This document shows positions 27,781 through 37,234 of a DNA stretch of 64,000 nt, one piece after another; the stretch's first letter is position 1; each line of letters opens with the position of its first letter. The stretch lies in NCBI GenBank assembly GCA_003116975.1, contig BGKB01000020.1:186001-250000 (forward strand). Direction: 5' to 3'. The notes beneath the pieces are model-generated. The model did not search any database and was not told the origin of the DNA. It was given only the letters and a program-made list of their open reading frames with translations. A program made the translations under genes and the position numbers. Origin of the DNA: Aurantiochytrium sp. KH105 (Eukaryota > Sar > Bigyra > Thraustochytrida > Thraustochytriidae).

Positions 27781-29442
27781 ATGGCGACCTTGAACGGGAA
27801 GCGGGCCGTGGTCTTCGACCTGGGCGGCGTGGTGCTGGGGTCGCCGCTGCAAGGTATCGCGGAGCACGAAAAGGAGTTCGGCATCGCGGACGGCTTCGTG
27901 AACATCAGCATCGTGCAGCGTGGAAGGCAAGGCGCCTTTGAGAGGCTGGAGCGCGGGGAACTCCCGCTCGATGACTTTTACCGCGTCTTCAGGGAGGAAC
28001 TCGGATCCCCCGAGGCGATGGAACAGTTCAAGGCGTACCTGATCAAAAAAGGAAAGCCCGTGCCGCCCAATCTGCCGGCATCATACGACATTGACACGGA
28101 GAAGATGTTCGGCACGATGATGTCGTGTGCCGCCCAAGTCAATCGCGACATGTGCCACGCCCTCTTTGTGCTGCGCGGCCTGGGTCTCAAAGTGTGCGCC
28201 TTGACCAACAACTGGAAAATGGGCGGGGACGATGACTCGAGCTCGACAAAGATTCTTCGAGCGTTTTTCGATCACATCCTCGAAAGCTCCGAACTTGGCC
28301 TGCGGAAGCCGGACGAGCGCATCTATCGGCATACGGAAAAGGTGCTTGGCGTCTCTTCGGAAGAAATTTGCTTTCTCGATGACATTGGCACCAACGTCAA
28401 GGCGGCGCGCAAGATTGGCTGGACGACTGTCAAGGTCGAACTCGGCAACAAGCTCAAGGCTATTCGCGAGCTCGCCGTCGCCCTCGGACTTCCGGAGGAC
28501 ACCTTGCTGATCCACAACGACCGTCCTACCAAGCTTCAACTCCCGGTGAGTGCAGCCGGCAACCTCGTCTGCGACCTGTATGGAAGTGCGACGGACCCTA
28601 TCGTCATCTTTTTGCACGGCGGCGGCCAGACGAGACACACGTGGGAACGCTCGGCAGCGGCCTTTGTCGCCGAGGGCTTTTGCGCCCTCCTTGTCGACAT
28701 GAAGGGTCATGGCGAGAGCGACTGGGATGAACGTCCCGGGGTGGACGATAACGAGCGCTATGCCGTGCGCTCGTACGCCGAGGATCTCGACCGCCTCGTA
28801 GCTTTCTTCACGCTCAATGAGCACCCCCGTGGCTTTGCCATCGTGGGCGCTTCGCTGGGAGGCATCGCTACACTTTCTACGGACCGTGCACGTCACGAAG
28901 CCGCGGCCATCGTCCTTGTGGACATTGTGCCGCGTATGCAGCCCGAGGGCGTGCATCGCGTCCTGAGCTGGATGAAGGAAACCGGTGAGGCTGGCTTTGA
29001 CACCCTCGATGAGGCGGCTGACGCCATTGCGGCGTACAATCCTACTCGAACTCCTCGGCCCCGCGAGGATGTCCTCGCCGGACTGCAAAAGAATTTGCGC
29101 CGTACACCAACGGGTCGCTGGAAGTGGCATTGGGATCCAAAATTTGTTGGCTCGCAAAAGCCCGCGAATGCTGACCTCGAGGCGTACCACAGCCGGATTC
29201 AGGCCCATGCCAAGGACACCCAGACGCCGTGTCTCCTCGTGCGGGGCCGCGAGACGGACCTCGTCAGCGAGTCAGCCGCGGAAGAGTTTGTCCAGATCAT
29301 GCCCAACGCGCGCTTCGTCAACGTCGAGAAGGCGGCTCATATGGTGGTTGGGGACCGCAACGACGTCTTTGCCAGCGAGGCGCTCAGTTTTCTTCGCGCG
29401 CATCTTGCGCCGGAGCTTGCTTCTCCGACCGCCAAGCTCTAG
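27781..29442 (+). CDS. HAD-like domain fused to a serine alpha/beta-hydrolase
   Basis: The predicted protein has 553 residues from the ATG at 27781 (MATLNGKRAVVFDLGG). The long frame upstream is antisense to the zinc-finger gene and not used. Residues 8-230 are a HAD domain of the ACAD10/EPHX2 N-terminal type: VVFDLGGVVLG, ALTNNWK, GLRKPDERIY and CFLDDIGTNVKAA. The first motif has Asp13 but Gly15 where active phosphatases have a second Asp. Residues 255-545 are an alpha/beta hydrolase: oxyanion loop FLHGGGQTRH, nucleophile Ser358 in VGASLGG, Asp493 in RETDLVS and His520 in KAAHMV. The nucleophile is Ser, whereas epoxide hydrolases use Asp. It thus copies the domain order of EPHX2 but is better read as an esterase or lactonase-like enzyme. 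The substrate is unknown. Confidence 0.85.
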   Translation: MATLNGKRAVVFDLGGVVLGSPLQGIAEHEKEFGIADGFVNISIVQRGRQGAFERLERGELPLDDFYRVFREELGSPEAMEQFKAYLIKKGKPVPPNLPASYDIDTEKMFGTMMSCAAQVNRDMCHALFVLRGLGLKVCALTNNWKMGGDDDSSSTKILRAFFDHILESSELGLRKPDERIYRHTEKVLGVSSEEICFLDDIGTNVKAARKIGWTTVKVELGNKLKAIRELAVALGLPEDTLLIHNDRPTKLQLPVSAAGNLVCDLYGSATDPIVIFLHGGGQTRHTWERSAAAFVAEGFCALLVDMKGHGESDWDERPGVDDNERYAVRSYAEDLDRLVAFFTLNEHPRGFAIVGASLGGIATLSTDRARHEAAAIVLVDIVPRMQPEGVHRVLSWMKETGEAGFDTLDEAADAIAAYNPTRTPRPREDVLAGLQKNLRRTPTGRWKWHWDPKFVGSQKPANADLEAYHSRIQAHAKDTQTPCLLVRGRETDLVSESAAEEFVQIMPNARFVNVEKAAHMVVGDRNDVFASEALSFLRAHLAPELASPTAKL

Positions 29443-29451
29443 CTCGAGCGG

Positions 29452-29485
29452 CATGACATGACATGACATGACATGACATGACATA
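29452..29485. repeat. (CATGA)n pentanucleotide repeat
   Basis: About six perfect CATGA units start about 10 bp past the stop of the hydrolase gene, so they are probably in its 3' UTR. Confidence 0.92.
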
Positions 29486-30935
29486 ATGCCTCGCTTGCTT
29501 TGCTCCGACTTGATCTCGTCTGCTCTGCTATGGTCTGCCGTATGGGCGGCGCCACGTTTGCCCCAGATCGTGGCATGCGTTTGCATCCATCCCCCTAGCC
29601 CGAGGTCCCTATGAATGCATGAACAAAAATGCGAGCTTACCACCTGTCTGTTGGTTGTGGAGCGCGGCACTACGATAGCGGCGCCGCGTCGTTATTGATT
29701 CTTTCTTTCAAGAGCCCGTCCGAACCACCGTCTGCCTGCTCGCTTTCTTGCTCCTTGCTTGCTTGCTTTGCGCGCCTGGCCAAGCTCCTGCCGTTGGTCC
29801 GGCTCGGCCGCCGCGCTCTGCACCGGCCCTGCACGTGCCTGCCCAGCTTCTTGCTTGCTTGCCTGGCTGTCTCTCTCTCTCAGTCTGTCTTTCACTGATC
29901 TCCTCGTCTCTCTCTGTTCGTTCGTCTGGCTGATTCTCACACCAGCCAGGCTGATTGATTGATGTGATTGACTGTGAAAGAGTTCCAGCGAGCCGGACCA
30001 GCGCGCGGGACTCGGTTCTGCCCGCCGCCGCCGCCGCCGCGCCCCTCGCCGACCGCCGCCGCCCCGGGCCCGCCGCCCGTGCACGAGGCGAGGCGAGGCG
30101 AGACTGGGCGGCTGCACGGAGAGAGAGACAGACTGACGCGCGAGACACTGCTTGGCTTGCCTGCCTGCCTGCCTGGTGCACCCGCGTGTACTTTACTTGC
30201 TCGTGCGTGCCTGCTTGCTTGCGCCCCCGGGGGGCGGGAAGCCGCCTCGTACGCGCCTCTCTCTCGAGGTGGACGGACCCGGCCTCCTGCCTGCTGCCCG
30301 CCCGCCCGCCTGCCTGCCTGCCTGCCTGCGTGCCGCGGAGGAGAGGAGCGCGGGCGACGACGCCGGCGCCGACGGCGGGCGTGTGCTTGCTTGCTTGCGT
30401 GCGTGCGTGCGTGCGTGTCAAGGCGAGGGAGGTCGCAGGCCTGCGAGCATCCGCCTTTGCAAGAGGATGCGAGGCGAGACCGTCCGTCCTCTTGCCACCT
30501 CAAGTCCCGCGGCGCAGCGGTGGCCGCGGGTGCGCGCGATGCGATGCGGGGCGGTGCGGTGCGATGCGATGCGGTGCGAGGTGGCGATCGGGCGGGCGGG
30601 CGGTCGGTCGATGCCTGCGGCCGAGGAAGGAGGGAGCGAAGGAAGGAGCGCGAGCCTGGGCAGAGGAGCCCGCCTCGAAACGCCTCCACGACGAGCGAGC
30701 AGCAGCAGAGCGCGCATCAATCCCTCCCTCGCTCCGCATCATCCTCGCCGGGCCGACGCCGTCTGCGCTGCGCGGTGCACGGCGAGGCGGTGCACGGCGA
30801 GGCCGAGGCGAGGCGAGGCAGGCCAGACCAAGACCGAGACCCAGACCGGGCTCGGCTCGAGCTCGTCAAGGGCAGGGCAGGCCGGGGCAGGCATCGTAGA
30901 GTAGAGGGCGAAGGAGGAGGCTGAGACTGAGCGCT

Positions 30936-30943
30936 TATTTATA
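30936..30943 (+). promoter_or_regulatory. TATA-like box of the K-Cl cotransporter gene
   Basis: CTTATTTATAAGG is the only AT-rich string in several hundred GC-rich bases. It sits about 190 bp before the ATG at 31133, a good position for a core promoter. Confidence 0.45.
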
Positions 30944-31132
30944 AGGAGCAACAAACCCGAACTTGCGAAGCCGGCGCGCAAGTCCCGAGTCGGCGCGGCT
31001 TGCGCGGCGACGCGGGAAGCGCGGCCAGGAGAGGCCCGGCGCGCAGGCGCGCGGCGCGGAGGCCAGACAGCGAGGCGAGGCGAGGCGAGGTGCAGCGCGG
31101 CGAGACCAGGCGCCTCGCAGCGGACGGCAAGG

Positions 31133-34100
31133 ATGCTCGCCGGAGGTACAGCAAAACCCCAAGCCGAGGAGGACCTGCGACACACCGCCGCGCTCACAGA
31201 AACGGCAGACGCAGCTGGAAGCAGCAGAGAGACCCGCGTCGACACAAATCACAATAACAGCCAAGCGCGCGAGGCCAGCAAGACAGGCAACAGACAGGAA
31301 TTCCACGACAGCAGCGGCGGCAGCAGCAGCACGAGCGTCAGCTCCAGCACAAGTCGAGGCGTCACGATGCCCAACCTCAGAGACCGCATGGTTCACCACG
31401 CAGAGCAAAAGAGCTTCTACGAGGTGTATGAAGAGAACATCTCGCTGCAAAAGACCCTGCCCTCCGGCAAGTCGGTCTTTGCCCTCGATGGCCCCAGCGA
31501 CCCCGAAGCAGGAGGACCTGCGGCTGCGGGAGCTCCCGGCGCGGCTGCCGCTCTTGCGGCTCCCAAGCGCTTCGGCACCCTCTTTGGCGTCTACTTGCCA
31601 TGCCTGCAAAACATCCTCGGCGTCATTCTCTTTATTCGCCTGCCTTGGATTGTTGGGCAGGCCGGCACCGTGCTGACCACGGTCATTATCATGCTCTGCG
31701 TCCTGGCCACAGGACTCACCACGCTCTCCATGAGCGCTCTGGCGACCAACGGCAAGGTCGGCGCCGGCGGACCGTACGGCATCCTTTTGCAGAATCTTGG
31801 GCCCGAGTTCGCGGGCAGTATTGGTGTCCTGTTCTATCTTGGCACAACCATCGCCGGAACCATGTACGCCTTGGGAGGCGTCGAGGCCATGTTTACGAGT
31901 TTTGGCATTGAAGAGGGTATTTTCACCTTTGACCGCCAAATCATTGCCATCCTCTGGACCCTCATGCTCGGCTCCATCGTCTTTGCAGGCATGAAATGGG
32001 TGTCCAAGGTCTCGCTCATCTTTCTTGCCGTGGTTCTCATGGCCGTTTTCTTCATGACAGTGGGCGCATTTGCCTTTGCGGCCGAGTCGTGGGCCCCCGA
32101 AGGCGTGCTGCGTGCCGCGTCTGCCTCCGAGAATATGAGCTCCAACTTCACGGCCGACCCCGACACCGGCCGCACCCCGAATTTCACCTCCCTTATTGCG
32201 CTTTTCTTCCCGTCTGTCACGGGCATCATGGCTGGGTCCAACCGCTCGGGTGTCTTGGAGAACCCAGGTCGGGCCATCCCTAAGGGCACGCTCGGCGCCA
32301 TCGCCACCACGACCTCTCTGTACATAATGACGACCTGGCTCTTTGGTCTCGTCGTCGCCAACGAAACGCTGCTCACTAACAAGCTCGTGGCCTCCACCAT
32401 CGCGTGGCCTCACCAGTACGTTGTCGCGGTCGGCATTATCATGTCGTGCGTCGGGGCCGGTCTCCAATCACTTGCTGGCGCCCCCCAGCTTCTCAAGAGC
32501 ATTGCCAACGACGGACACATTCCCTTTTTGCGCGTCTTTGGAACGGCCAACCCTGACGATGAACCCCGTCGCGCCGTTGCATTCACCACCGCCATTGCTG
32601 CGGCGACCTGTCTGGCCGGCAACCTCGACTACATTACGCCCATCATCACCATGTTTTTCCTCTCCATGTACGGCGCCATCAACCTGGCCTGTTTCTTGTC
32701 AGGCGTGCTCCGCTCCCCGAGCTTTCGTCCCACCTGGCGTTACTTCCACTGGTCCACGGCACTGCTTGGCGCCCTCGTCTGCGCCATCATGATGTTCATC
32801 ATCTCGGCGCTTTACGCCTTTGTGGCCATGCTCCTCGTCTCCTGCGTGTTTGCCTACATTCGCGCATACCGCGAAAAGAAGGAATGGGGAAGCGCACTCT
32901 TTGGTCTTCGCCTGAACCAGGCCATGAATGCTCTTTTGGATCTCTCCGATATGTCGCAAGACCGCATGCGCCGCGCGCGTCGCAAACGTCGCCGTCGTAT
33001 TGCGCGCCGCAAGGCCCTGGGGACCCGCGATGCCAGCGTTGCGCGGGGTGCTCTTTCTTGGCTCCGCTTTCCGGGCCAAGCGGGAGACGACACAAAAGGA
33101 ACCAAGGAGGCCGGCGACATCGAAGCCCAGAACGATGTCAGCATGCTGCGCAAACCCGACCTCGACAAATACGAGAGCGATTCGCTTGCATCTTCGGACG
33201 AGGAAGACGACCTTGACTGCGCCGACTTGGACACCTTCTCTGTCGACTCGCCTGATCGCGATGACGGTGGCTACATGTCGGCAACCGAGGAGAATGATGC
33301 TTTTCTCGACGCGTCCGGCGGCAAGACATCCGAGAAGAACTGGAGGCCTCAGATTCTCGTGCTCTGTAAGCTTGGCGCTCGAGGCCACGCGGAAGACGGA
33401 AGCGACAAGCATCTCGCAGGCGCATCAGATGGCAAGAGCGAAGGGAACCCGTGCGACACGAAAAAGAAGCAAAAGATGCGTGTCACCAACCCGAGTTTGC
33501 TGCGTCTTGCCTCGCAGCTGAAAAAGGGCCGCGGGCTCACCATCGTCACGTCTGTACTCCATGGCGACGTCTTGGACGCTGGGAACAAGATCCGCTGCGC
33601 CAAGGCTCGCTACAAGCTGTCGAACGAGCTCGTCAAGAATGATGTTCGTGGCTTCACCGACGTCATTTTGGGATCGGGGCCGAATCTGCTCGAGCCCCTA
33701 CGCGTGCTCTTTCAGTCAAAGGGCCTCGGTATGCTTTCCCCCAACACGGTTATGCTCGCTTGGCCACGCCGCTGGCGCGCCGCCGACCTTGCATCAGGCA
33801 CGCCCTCGGAGCGAGCGTTGCTGACCTCCCATCAGGAATCGTATGTCAAGCTTCTCAAGGACGCAATCGGATGTCAAAAGGCGCTCATGGTCGTCAAGGG
33901 CAAAGCTGTCTTCCCGGAAGACCCTGGACAATGCAAGAGTACCATTGATGTCTGGTGGCTCATTCACGATGGAGACATGCTCGTGCTTCTCCCGTACCTT
34001 CTTCAACGTCATCGCGTGTGGGCCGGCACCAAGCTGCGCATCTTTGCAATTGCAGACGACCTCGTCAACTTTGCCGCCTCGCAAGCCAATCTTCGTCAGC

Positions 34101-35125
34101 ACCTACAAGAGCTCCGCATCGAGGCTGAAATCGAAATGATCCACGTCGGGGCCTCTCATGCCCGTGACGTGGACCAGAACCGAACGGTCATCGCCCGCAA
34201 TGCGGAGCAGGGTCGTGCAGACCAGAACTGTATTCTTTCCGCTGACATGTTCAAGCCTCTTGCCGAAGGCGAGGAATTGGCGCTCGGTGGAGCCCATTCT
34301 CATCTCCCGCATACCTCGACGCGCTCTGGAACCTCTGACGCACACATGGCGAGCCCAAGCAAGCAGCGAGGTCCCATCCCGCTGATTCGCTCGCTATCAC
34401 GCCGAGCATCGCTGGAGCGTGGCCACCTCCCCGCGGGTGGACTCGATGGCGAAACGGGCGACGCCGTCGACCTTGCGCGTGTTGGCGAAATTGCGCAGCA
34501 TATTCGCGACAGCAGCGGTCAGGAGACACAGCGCTGGATTCAAGGCAAGTATGGCTCCGGCCCGTCCCCGGCGCTTCAGTCACTCTTTGCGCCCATGAAC
34601 AACATTCAAGAAGAAGATGGCACGTCCATTTCGGAACCAACAACTGGAAATAGCGTCGATGAGATGGAGGGCGTCGAGGAAGCCTCGCCAACACCAGCGC
34701 CGGTGCCCCCCGTGCGGGAGATCGAAAGCGAAGAGAAGCAGACTGGCCCGGAGGATGATGTGCAGAGTCTCAGCCGGACGACATCTTGCGGACGGAGTGA
34801 GGCAGGAGCGCCTCGCGGGCCCATGAGCAATCTCGAGGATCCGTTTCGCCCCGAGCTGTATCCTTCGTATCAGCGACGTGAGATCATTCTCGCTTCCAAG
34901 TCGGCTGATTTGCAGCGCTTGGCAAAGCGTCTGCGTACCGCTACGTATTTGAACGAGAAGATTCGGGAGCACTCGAGTTCTGCTGACCTTGTAGTGCTCA
35001 ATTTGCCTCTCTCGCGAAACACGCCCACGCAGGAGTTTATCAAGTACACTGAAGCGCTCACCCAAGGCTTGCCGCGCGTCATTATGTTGCGCGGTCACGG
35101 AAGCGAGCACGTCGCGTCGCTGTAG
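31133..35125 (+). CDS. SLC12-type cation-chloride cotransporter, KCC-like
   Basis: This 1,330-residue protein belongs to the SLC12 family. The first helix block, FGTLFGVYLPCLQNILGVIL (147-166), and the following FIRLPWIVG match K-Cl cotransporters more than Na-K-Cl ones. Twelve membrane helices span about 148-575, including the GPYGILLQNLGPEF and GSNRSGVLENPGRAIPKGTL signatures. The C-terminal regulatory domain begins after RLNQAMNALLDL (about 590). It is interrupted by an Arg/Lys cluster and an acidic, Ser-rich insertion (about 606-735) before NWRPQILVL, where animal KCCs are nearly continuous. A second disordered Ser-rich stretch lies at about 1050-1235. The end, YTEALTQGLPRVIMLRGHG, is the conserved KCC tail. 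It likely exports K+ with Cl- for volume control at the plasma membrane or a vacuole. The N-terminal 145 residues are disordered, so later in-frame Mets are possible starts. Confidence 0.9.
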   Translation: MLAGGTAKPQAEEDLRHTAALTETADAAGSSRETRVDTNHNNSQAREASKTGNRQEFHDSSGGSSSTSVSSSTSRGVTMPNLRDRMVHHAEQKSFYEVYEENISLQKTLPSGKSVFALDGPSDPEAGGPAAAGAPGAAAALAAPKRFGTLFGVYLPCLQNILGVILFIRLPWIVGQAGTVLTTVIIMLCVLATGLTTLSMSALATNGKVGAGGPYGILLQNLGPEFAGSIGVLFYLGTTIAGTMYALGGVEAMFTSFGIEEGIFTFDRQIIAILWTLMLGSIVFAGMKWVSKVSLIFLAVVLMAVFFMTVGAFAFAAESWAPEGVLRAASASENMSSNFTADPDTGRTPNFTSLIALFFPSVTGIMAGSNRSGVLENPGRAIPKGTLGAIATTTSLYIMTTWLFGLVVANETLLTNKLVASTIAWPHQYVVAVGIIMSCVGAGLQSLAGAPQLLKSIANDGHIPFLRVFGTANPDDEPRRAVAFTTAIAAATCLAGNLDYITPIITMFFLSMYGAINLACFLSGVLRSPSFRPTWRYFHWSTALLGALVCAIMMFIISALYAFVAMLLVSCVFAYIRAYREKKEWGSALFGLRLNQAMNALLDLSDMSQDRMRRARRKRRRRIARRKALGTRDASVARGALSWLRFPGQAGDDTKGTKEAGDIEAQNDVSMLRKPDLDKYESDSLASSDEEDDLDCADLDTFSVDSPDRDDGGYMSATEENDAFLDASGGKTSEKNWRPQILVLCKLGARGHAEDGSDKHLAGASDGKSEGNPCDTKKKQKMRVTNPSLLRLASQLKKGRGLTIVTSVLHGDVLDAGNKIRCAKARYKLSNELVKNDVRGFTDVILGSGPNLLEPLRVLFQSKGLGMLSPNTVMLAWPRRWRAADLASGTPSERALLTSHQESYVKLLKDAIGCQKALMVVKGKAVFPEDPGQCKSTIDVWWLIHDGDMLVLLPYLLQRHRVWAGTKLRIFAIADDLVNFAASQANLRQHLQELRIEAEIEMIHVGASHARDVDQNRTVIARNAEQGRADQNCILSADMFKPLAEGEELALGGAHSHLPHTSTRSGTSDAHMASPSKQRGPIPLIRSLSRRASLERGHLPAGGLDGETGDAVDLARVGEIAQHIRDSSGQETQRWIQGKYGSGPSPALQSLFAPMNNIQEEDGTSISEPTTGNSVDEMEGVEEASPTPAPVPPVREIESEEKQTGPEDDVQSLSRTTSCGRSEAGAPRGPMSNLEDPFRPELYPSYQRREIILASKSADLQRLAKRLRTATYLNEKIREHSSSADLVVLNLPLSRNTPTQEFIKYTEALTQGLPRVIMLRGHGSEHVASL

Positions 35126-35310
35126 TAGTGTAAATATATGAAGAAAGAAAAAAAGAAAACAAGCAAAGTTGGGCGCACATGAACACGAAAATCTCCAAGT
35201 ACAAGTGCAAAATTCGTACATGTCTTGCTTGCCCAAAGCTTCATATCTGACTGTCATGTAGGCGGACACGATACGATGTCCATCCGTTCATTTTTAAAAT
35301 CATTTTATCA

Positions 35311-36531
35311 TCAATCATGCTGCTTCGTGTACTCAAAGGTACCATGTGGCGACTTGATGGTGAGCTTGCTGCCCGAGGCGCCCTCCTCCAGCGCTTCAAC
35401 ACGACCAACGACCTGCGCATGGACATTGAACGACTTGGAAATGGCAATGATGCTCTCGGCAACAGCCTCGTCAACGTAGAGCTCGAGACGATGACCCATG
35501 TTGAAAACCTTGTACATTTCCTTCCAGTCCGTTCCGGAGCACTCGTGGATGATGCGAAAGAGCGGCGGGATCTCCAGCAAGTCATCCTTGATCGCGTGGC
35601 ATCCCTCGCGAAGAAAGTGCAGAATCTTGGTTTGGGCTCCACCACTGCAATGAATGATGCCCTTGATGGCGCTGCGCTCGACCTCGGCGAGAACCTTTTT
35701 CAGAATGGGCGCGTAGGTGCGCGTGGGCGAGAGAACCAGCTTGCCGGCAGGCACAGTGGTGCCAGCCTCGTCGATGGCCACCGGCTCCGTGAGACCGTAC
35801 TTGCCGCTGTAGACGAGGTCCTCCGGGGTAGCCGGGTCAAAGCTCTCCGGGTACTTGGCAACGAGCTCCTTGTTAAAGACGTCGTGGCGCGCGGAAGTGA
35901 GTCCGTTCGATCCCATGCCACCGTTGTACTCGGTCTCGTACGTAGCCTGACCGTACGAGGAGAGACCCACGATGACGTTGCCGGCGCAAATGTTGCCGTT
36001 GTCAATGACCTTGTTAAGCGGCATGCGCGTCACAACGGTGGAGTCCACGATCACGGAGCGCACAAGGTCGCCGACGTCAGCAGTCTCACCACCCGAGAGC
36101 ACGGTGTCAATGCCCTCCTTTCTCATTTCTGCCAGGAAATCCTCCGTGCCCTGGATCAGCGCCGAGACGACCTCGCCGGGAACCAGGTTCTTGTTGCGGT
36201 TGATGATGGAGGAGAGCATGATCTTGTCGTCGATAGCACCGCAGCACGCGACATCGTCGAGGTTCATGACGATGGCGTCCTGGGCAATGCCCTTCCACAC
36301 CGAGAGGTCTCCGGTCTCTTTCCAGTACATGTACGCGAGCGAGGACTTGGTTCCGGCGCCGTCAGCGTGCATGATGAGTCCGTAGTCTTCCGAGGCGAGG
36401 TCCGGGACGATCTTGCAAAACGCCTTGGGGAAGAGGCCCTTGTCTACATTCTTGATGGCGTTGTGCACGTCCTCCTTGTCCGCGCTCACGCCCCGCGCCG
36501 CGTACCGCTGCGCGCCCGCGCTCTCCGCCAT
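35311..36531 (-). CDS. purM: Phosphoribosylformylglycinamidine cyclo-ligase (AIR synthase), Bacteroidetes-type
   Basis: This 406-residue enzyme closes the imidazole ring of purines: formylglycinamidine ribonucleotide plus ATP gives aminoimidazole ribonucleotide. I start it at the ATG at 36531 (MAESAGAQRYAARGVSADK); the frame upstream is low-complexity leader. Visible motifs are HADGAGTKSSLAYMYWKETG, NLDDVACCGA, SGGETADVGDLVRS, YNGGMGSNGLTSARHD and SGGAQTKILHF. It is a stand-alone enzyme of about 400 residues, whereas animals use the trifunctional GART protein. The long block VSADKEDVHNAIKNVDKGLF with the following PKAFCKI is, from memory, almost word for word that of Bacteroidetes PurM proteins. 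I therefore infer old lateral transfer. It is divergent from CSN5 (703 bp) and convergent with the cotransporter (185 bp). Confidence 0.93.
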   Translation of the reverse strand: MAESAGAQRYAARGVSADKEDVHNAIKNVDKGLFPKAFCKIVPDLASEDYGLIMHADGAGTKSSLAYMYWKETGDLSVWKGIAQDAIVMNLDDVACCGAIDDKIMLSSIINRNKNLVPGEVVSALIQGTEDFLAEMRKEGIDTVLSGGETADVGDLVRSVIVDSTVVTRMPLNKVIDNGNICAGNVIVGLSSYGQATYETEYNGGMGSNGLTSARHDVFNKELVAKYPESFDPATPEDLVYSGKYGLTEPVAIDEAGTTVPAGKLVLSPTRTYAPILKKVLAEVERSAIKGIIHCSGGAQTKILHFLREGCHAIKDDLLEIPPLFRIIHECSGTDWKEMYKVFNMGHRLELYVDEAVAESIIAISKSFNVHAQVVGRVEALEEGASGSKLTIKSPHGTFEYTKQHD

Positions 36532-37234
36532 CTTCGCTTCCCGCTCCTCCTCCTCTGCAGTCCTCCCTCGCTCCGCCGGCCGCAGCTCGCCCGCCCGCCG
36601 CGCCCGCGCTGCCGCGCCCCGACTGCCGCGCCCTCCGCGCCCGCGCTCTCCGCCGCCGCTCGCGTTTGCTCGCCGCGCCTTCTCGCGCCCGCACTGGACC
36701 ACCCAGTCTCCTCGTTGGTTGGCCGCGCATCGTCGCTCCGTCAGACAGGCAGGCAGAGAGACAGGCAGAGAGGCAGGCAGAGAGACAGGCAGAGAGACAG
36801 GTTTAGTTAGACGGGCACGGCGCCTCGCGCTCTGCGTACACGCGCCGTAGGAGGGCCTAGGCGCAGGGGTGTGTGATGGACGGACGCCCTGCGCAGGAAG
36901 AGGCCGCGGAGGAGGAGCGACCGACCGTCGGCAGGGATGGACTCGGACGGGACGCGGAGAGGAAGAAGCCCGGCGCTTCAGCACGCGATCGCGAGTCTGG
37001 TGTATGCGGCCAGGCAAGACGCGAGCCAGATGTATTGGGTGCAGGCAGAACGCTTCTCGAGGCCAAGGCTGGGGCCGGCCGTCGAATTGTGGAAAAATGA
37101 ACTCTGCGTTTTTAGAGCCGAGGCCTCGGCCGAGGCCATTAAAAAATATTTTTTTTGTAAAAAAAAAAAGGATTTTTGGAGCAACGCAAACAAGCAAAGT
37201 ATCTTTCGCTTGTTCGCTCGGCAGCGACGCGAAG
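36532..37234. other. Divergent intergenic region between purM and CSN5
   Basis: It contains interrupted CAGGCAGAGA-type repeats at 36749-36802 and an AT-rich tract with an A11 run at 37139-37170, just upstream of the CSN5 ATG. The ACAAGCAAAG string at 37190-37199 resembles leader motifs seen before other starts. No gene is supported; the plus-strand frame through it is a read-through of CSN5 intron sequence. Confidence 0.5.

Larger units (their letters stand above)
29443..31132. other. 1.7-kb gene-free region upstream of the cotransporter
   Basis: No supported gene; the overlapping frames are low-complexity on both strands. Contents include a CATGA pentamer array right after the preceding stop, GCCT/CCTG runs (30150-30175, 30306-30331), GCTT/GCGT runs (30385-30418), and GAGGC runs near 30084, 30795 and 31073. 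A TATA-like box lies near 30936. Confidence 0.5.

Noticed and set aside
36532-37197. A 222-residue N-terminal extension of PurM
   Set aside because: It is low-complexity Arg/Pro/Ser sequence from the intergenic region, while bacterial-type PurM begins near RYAARGVSADK.
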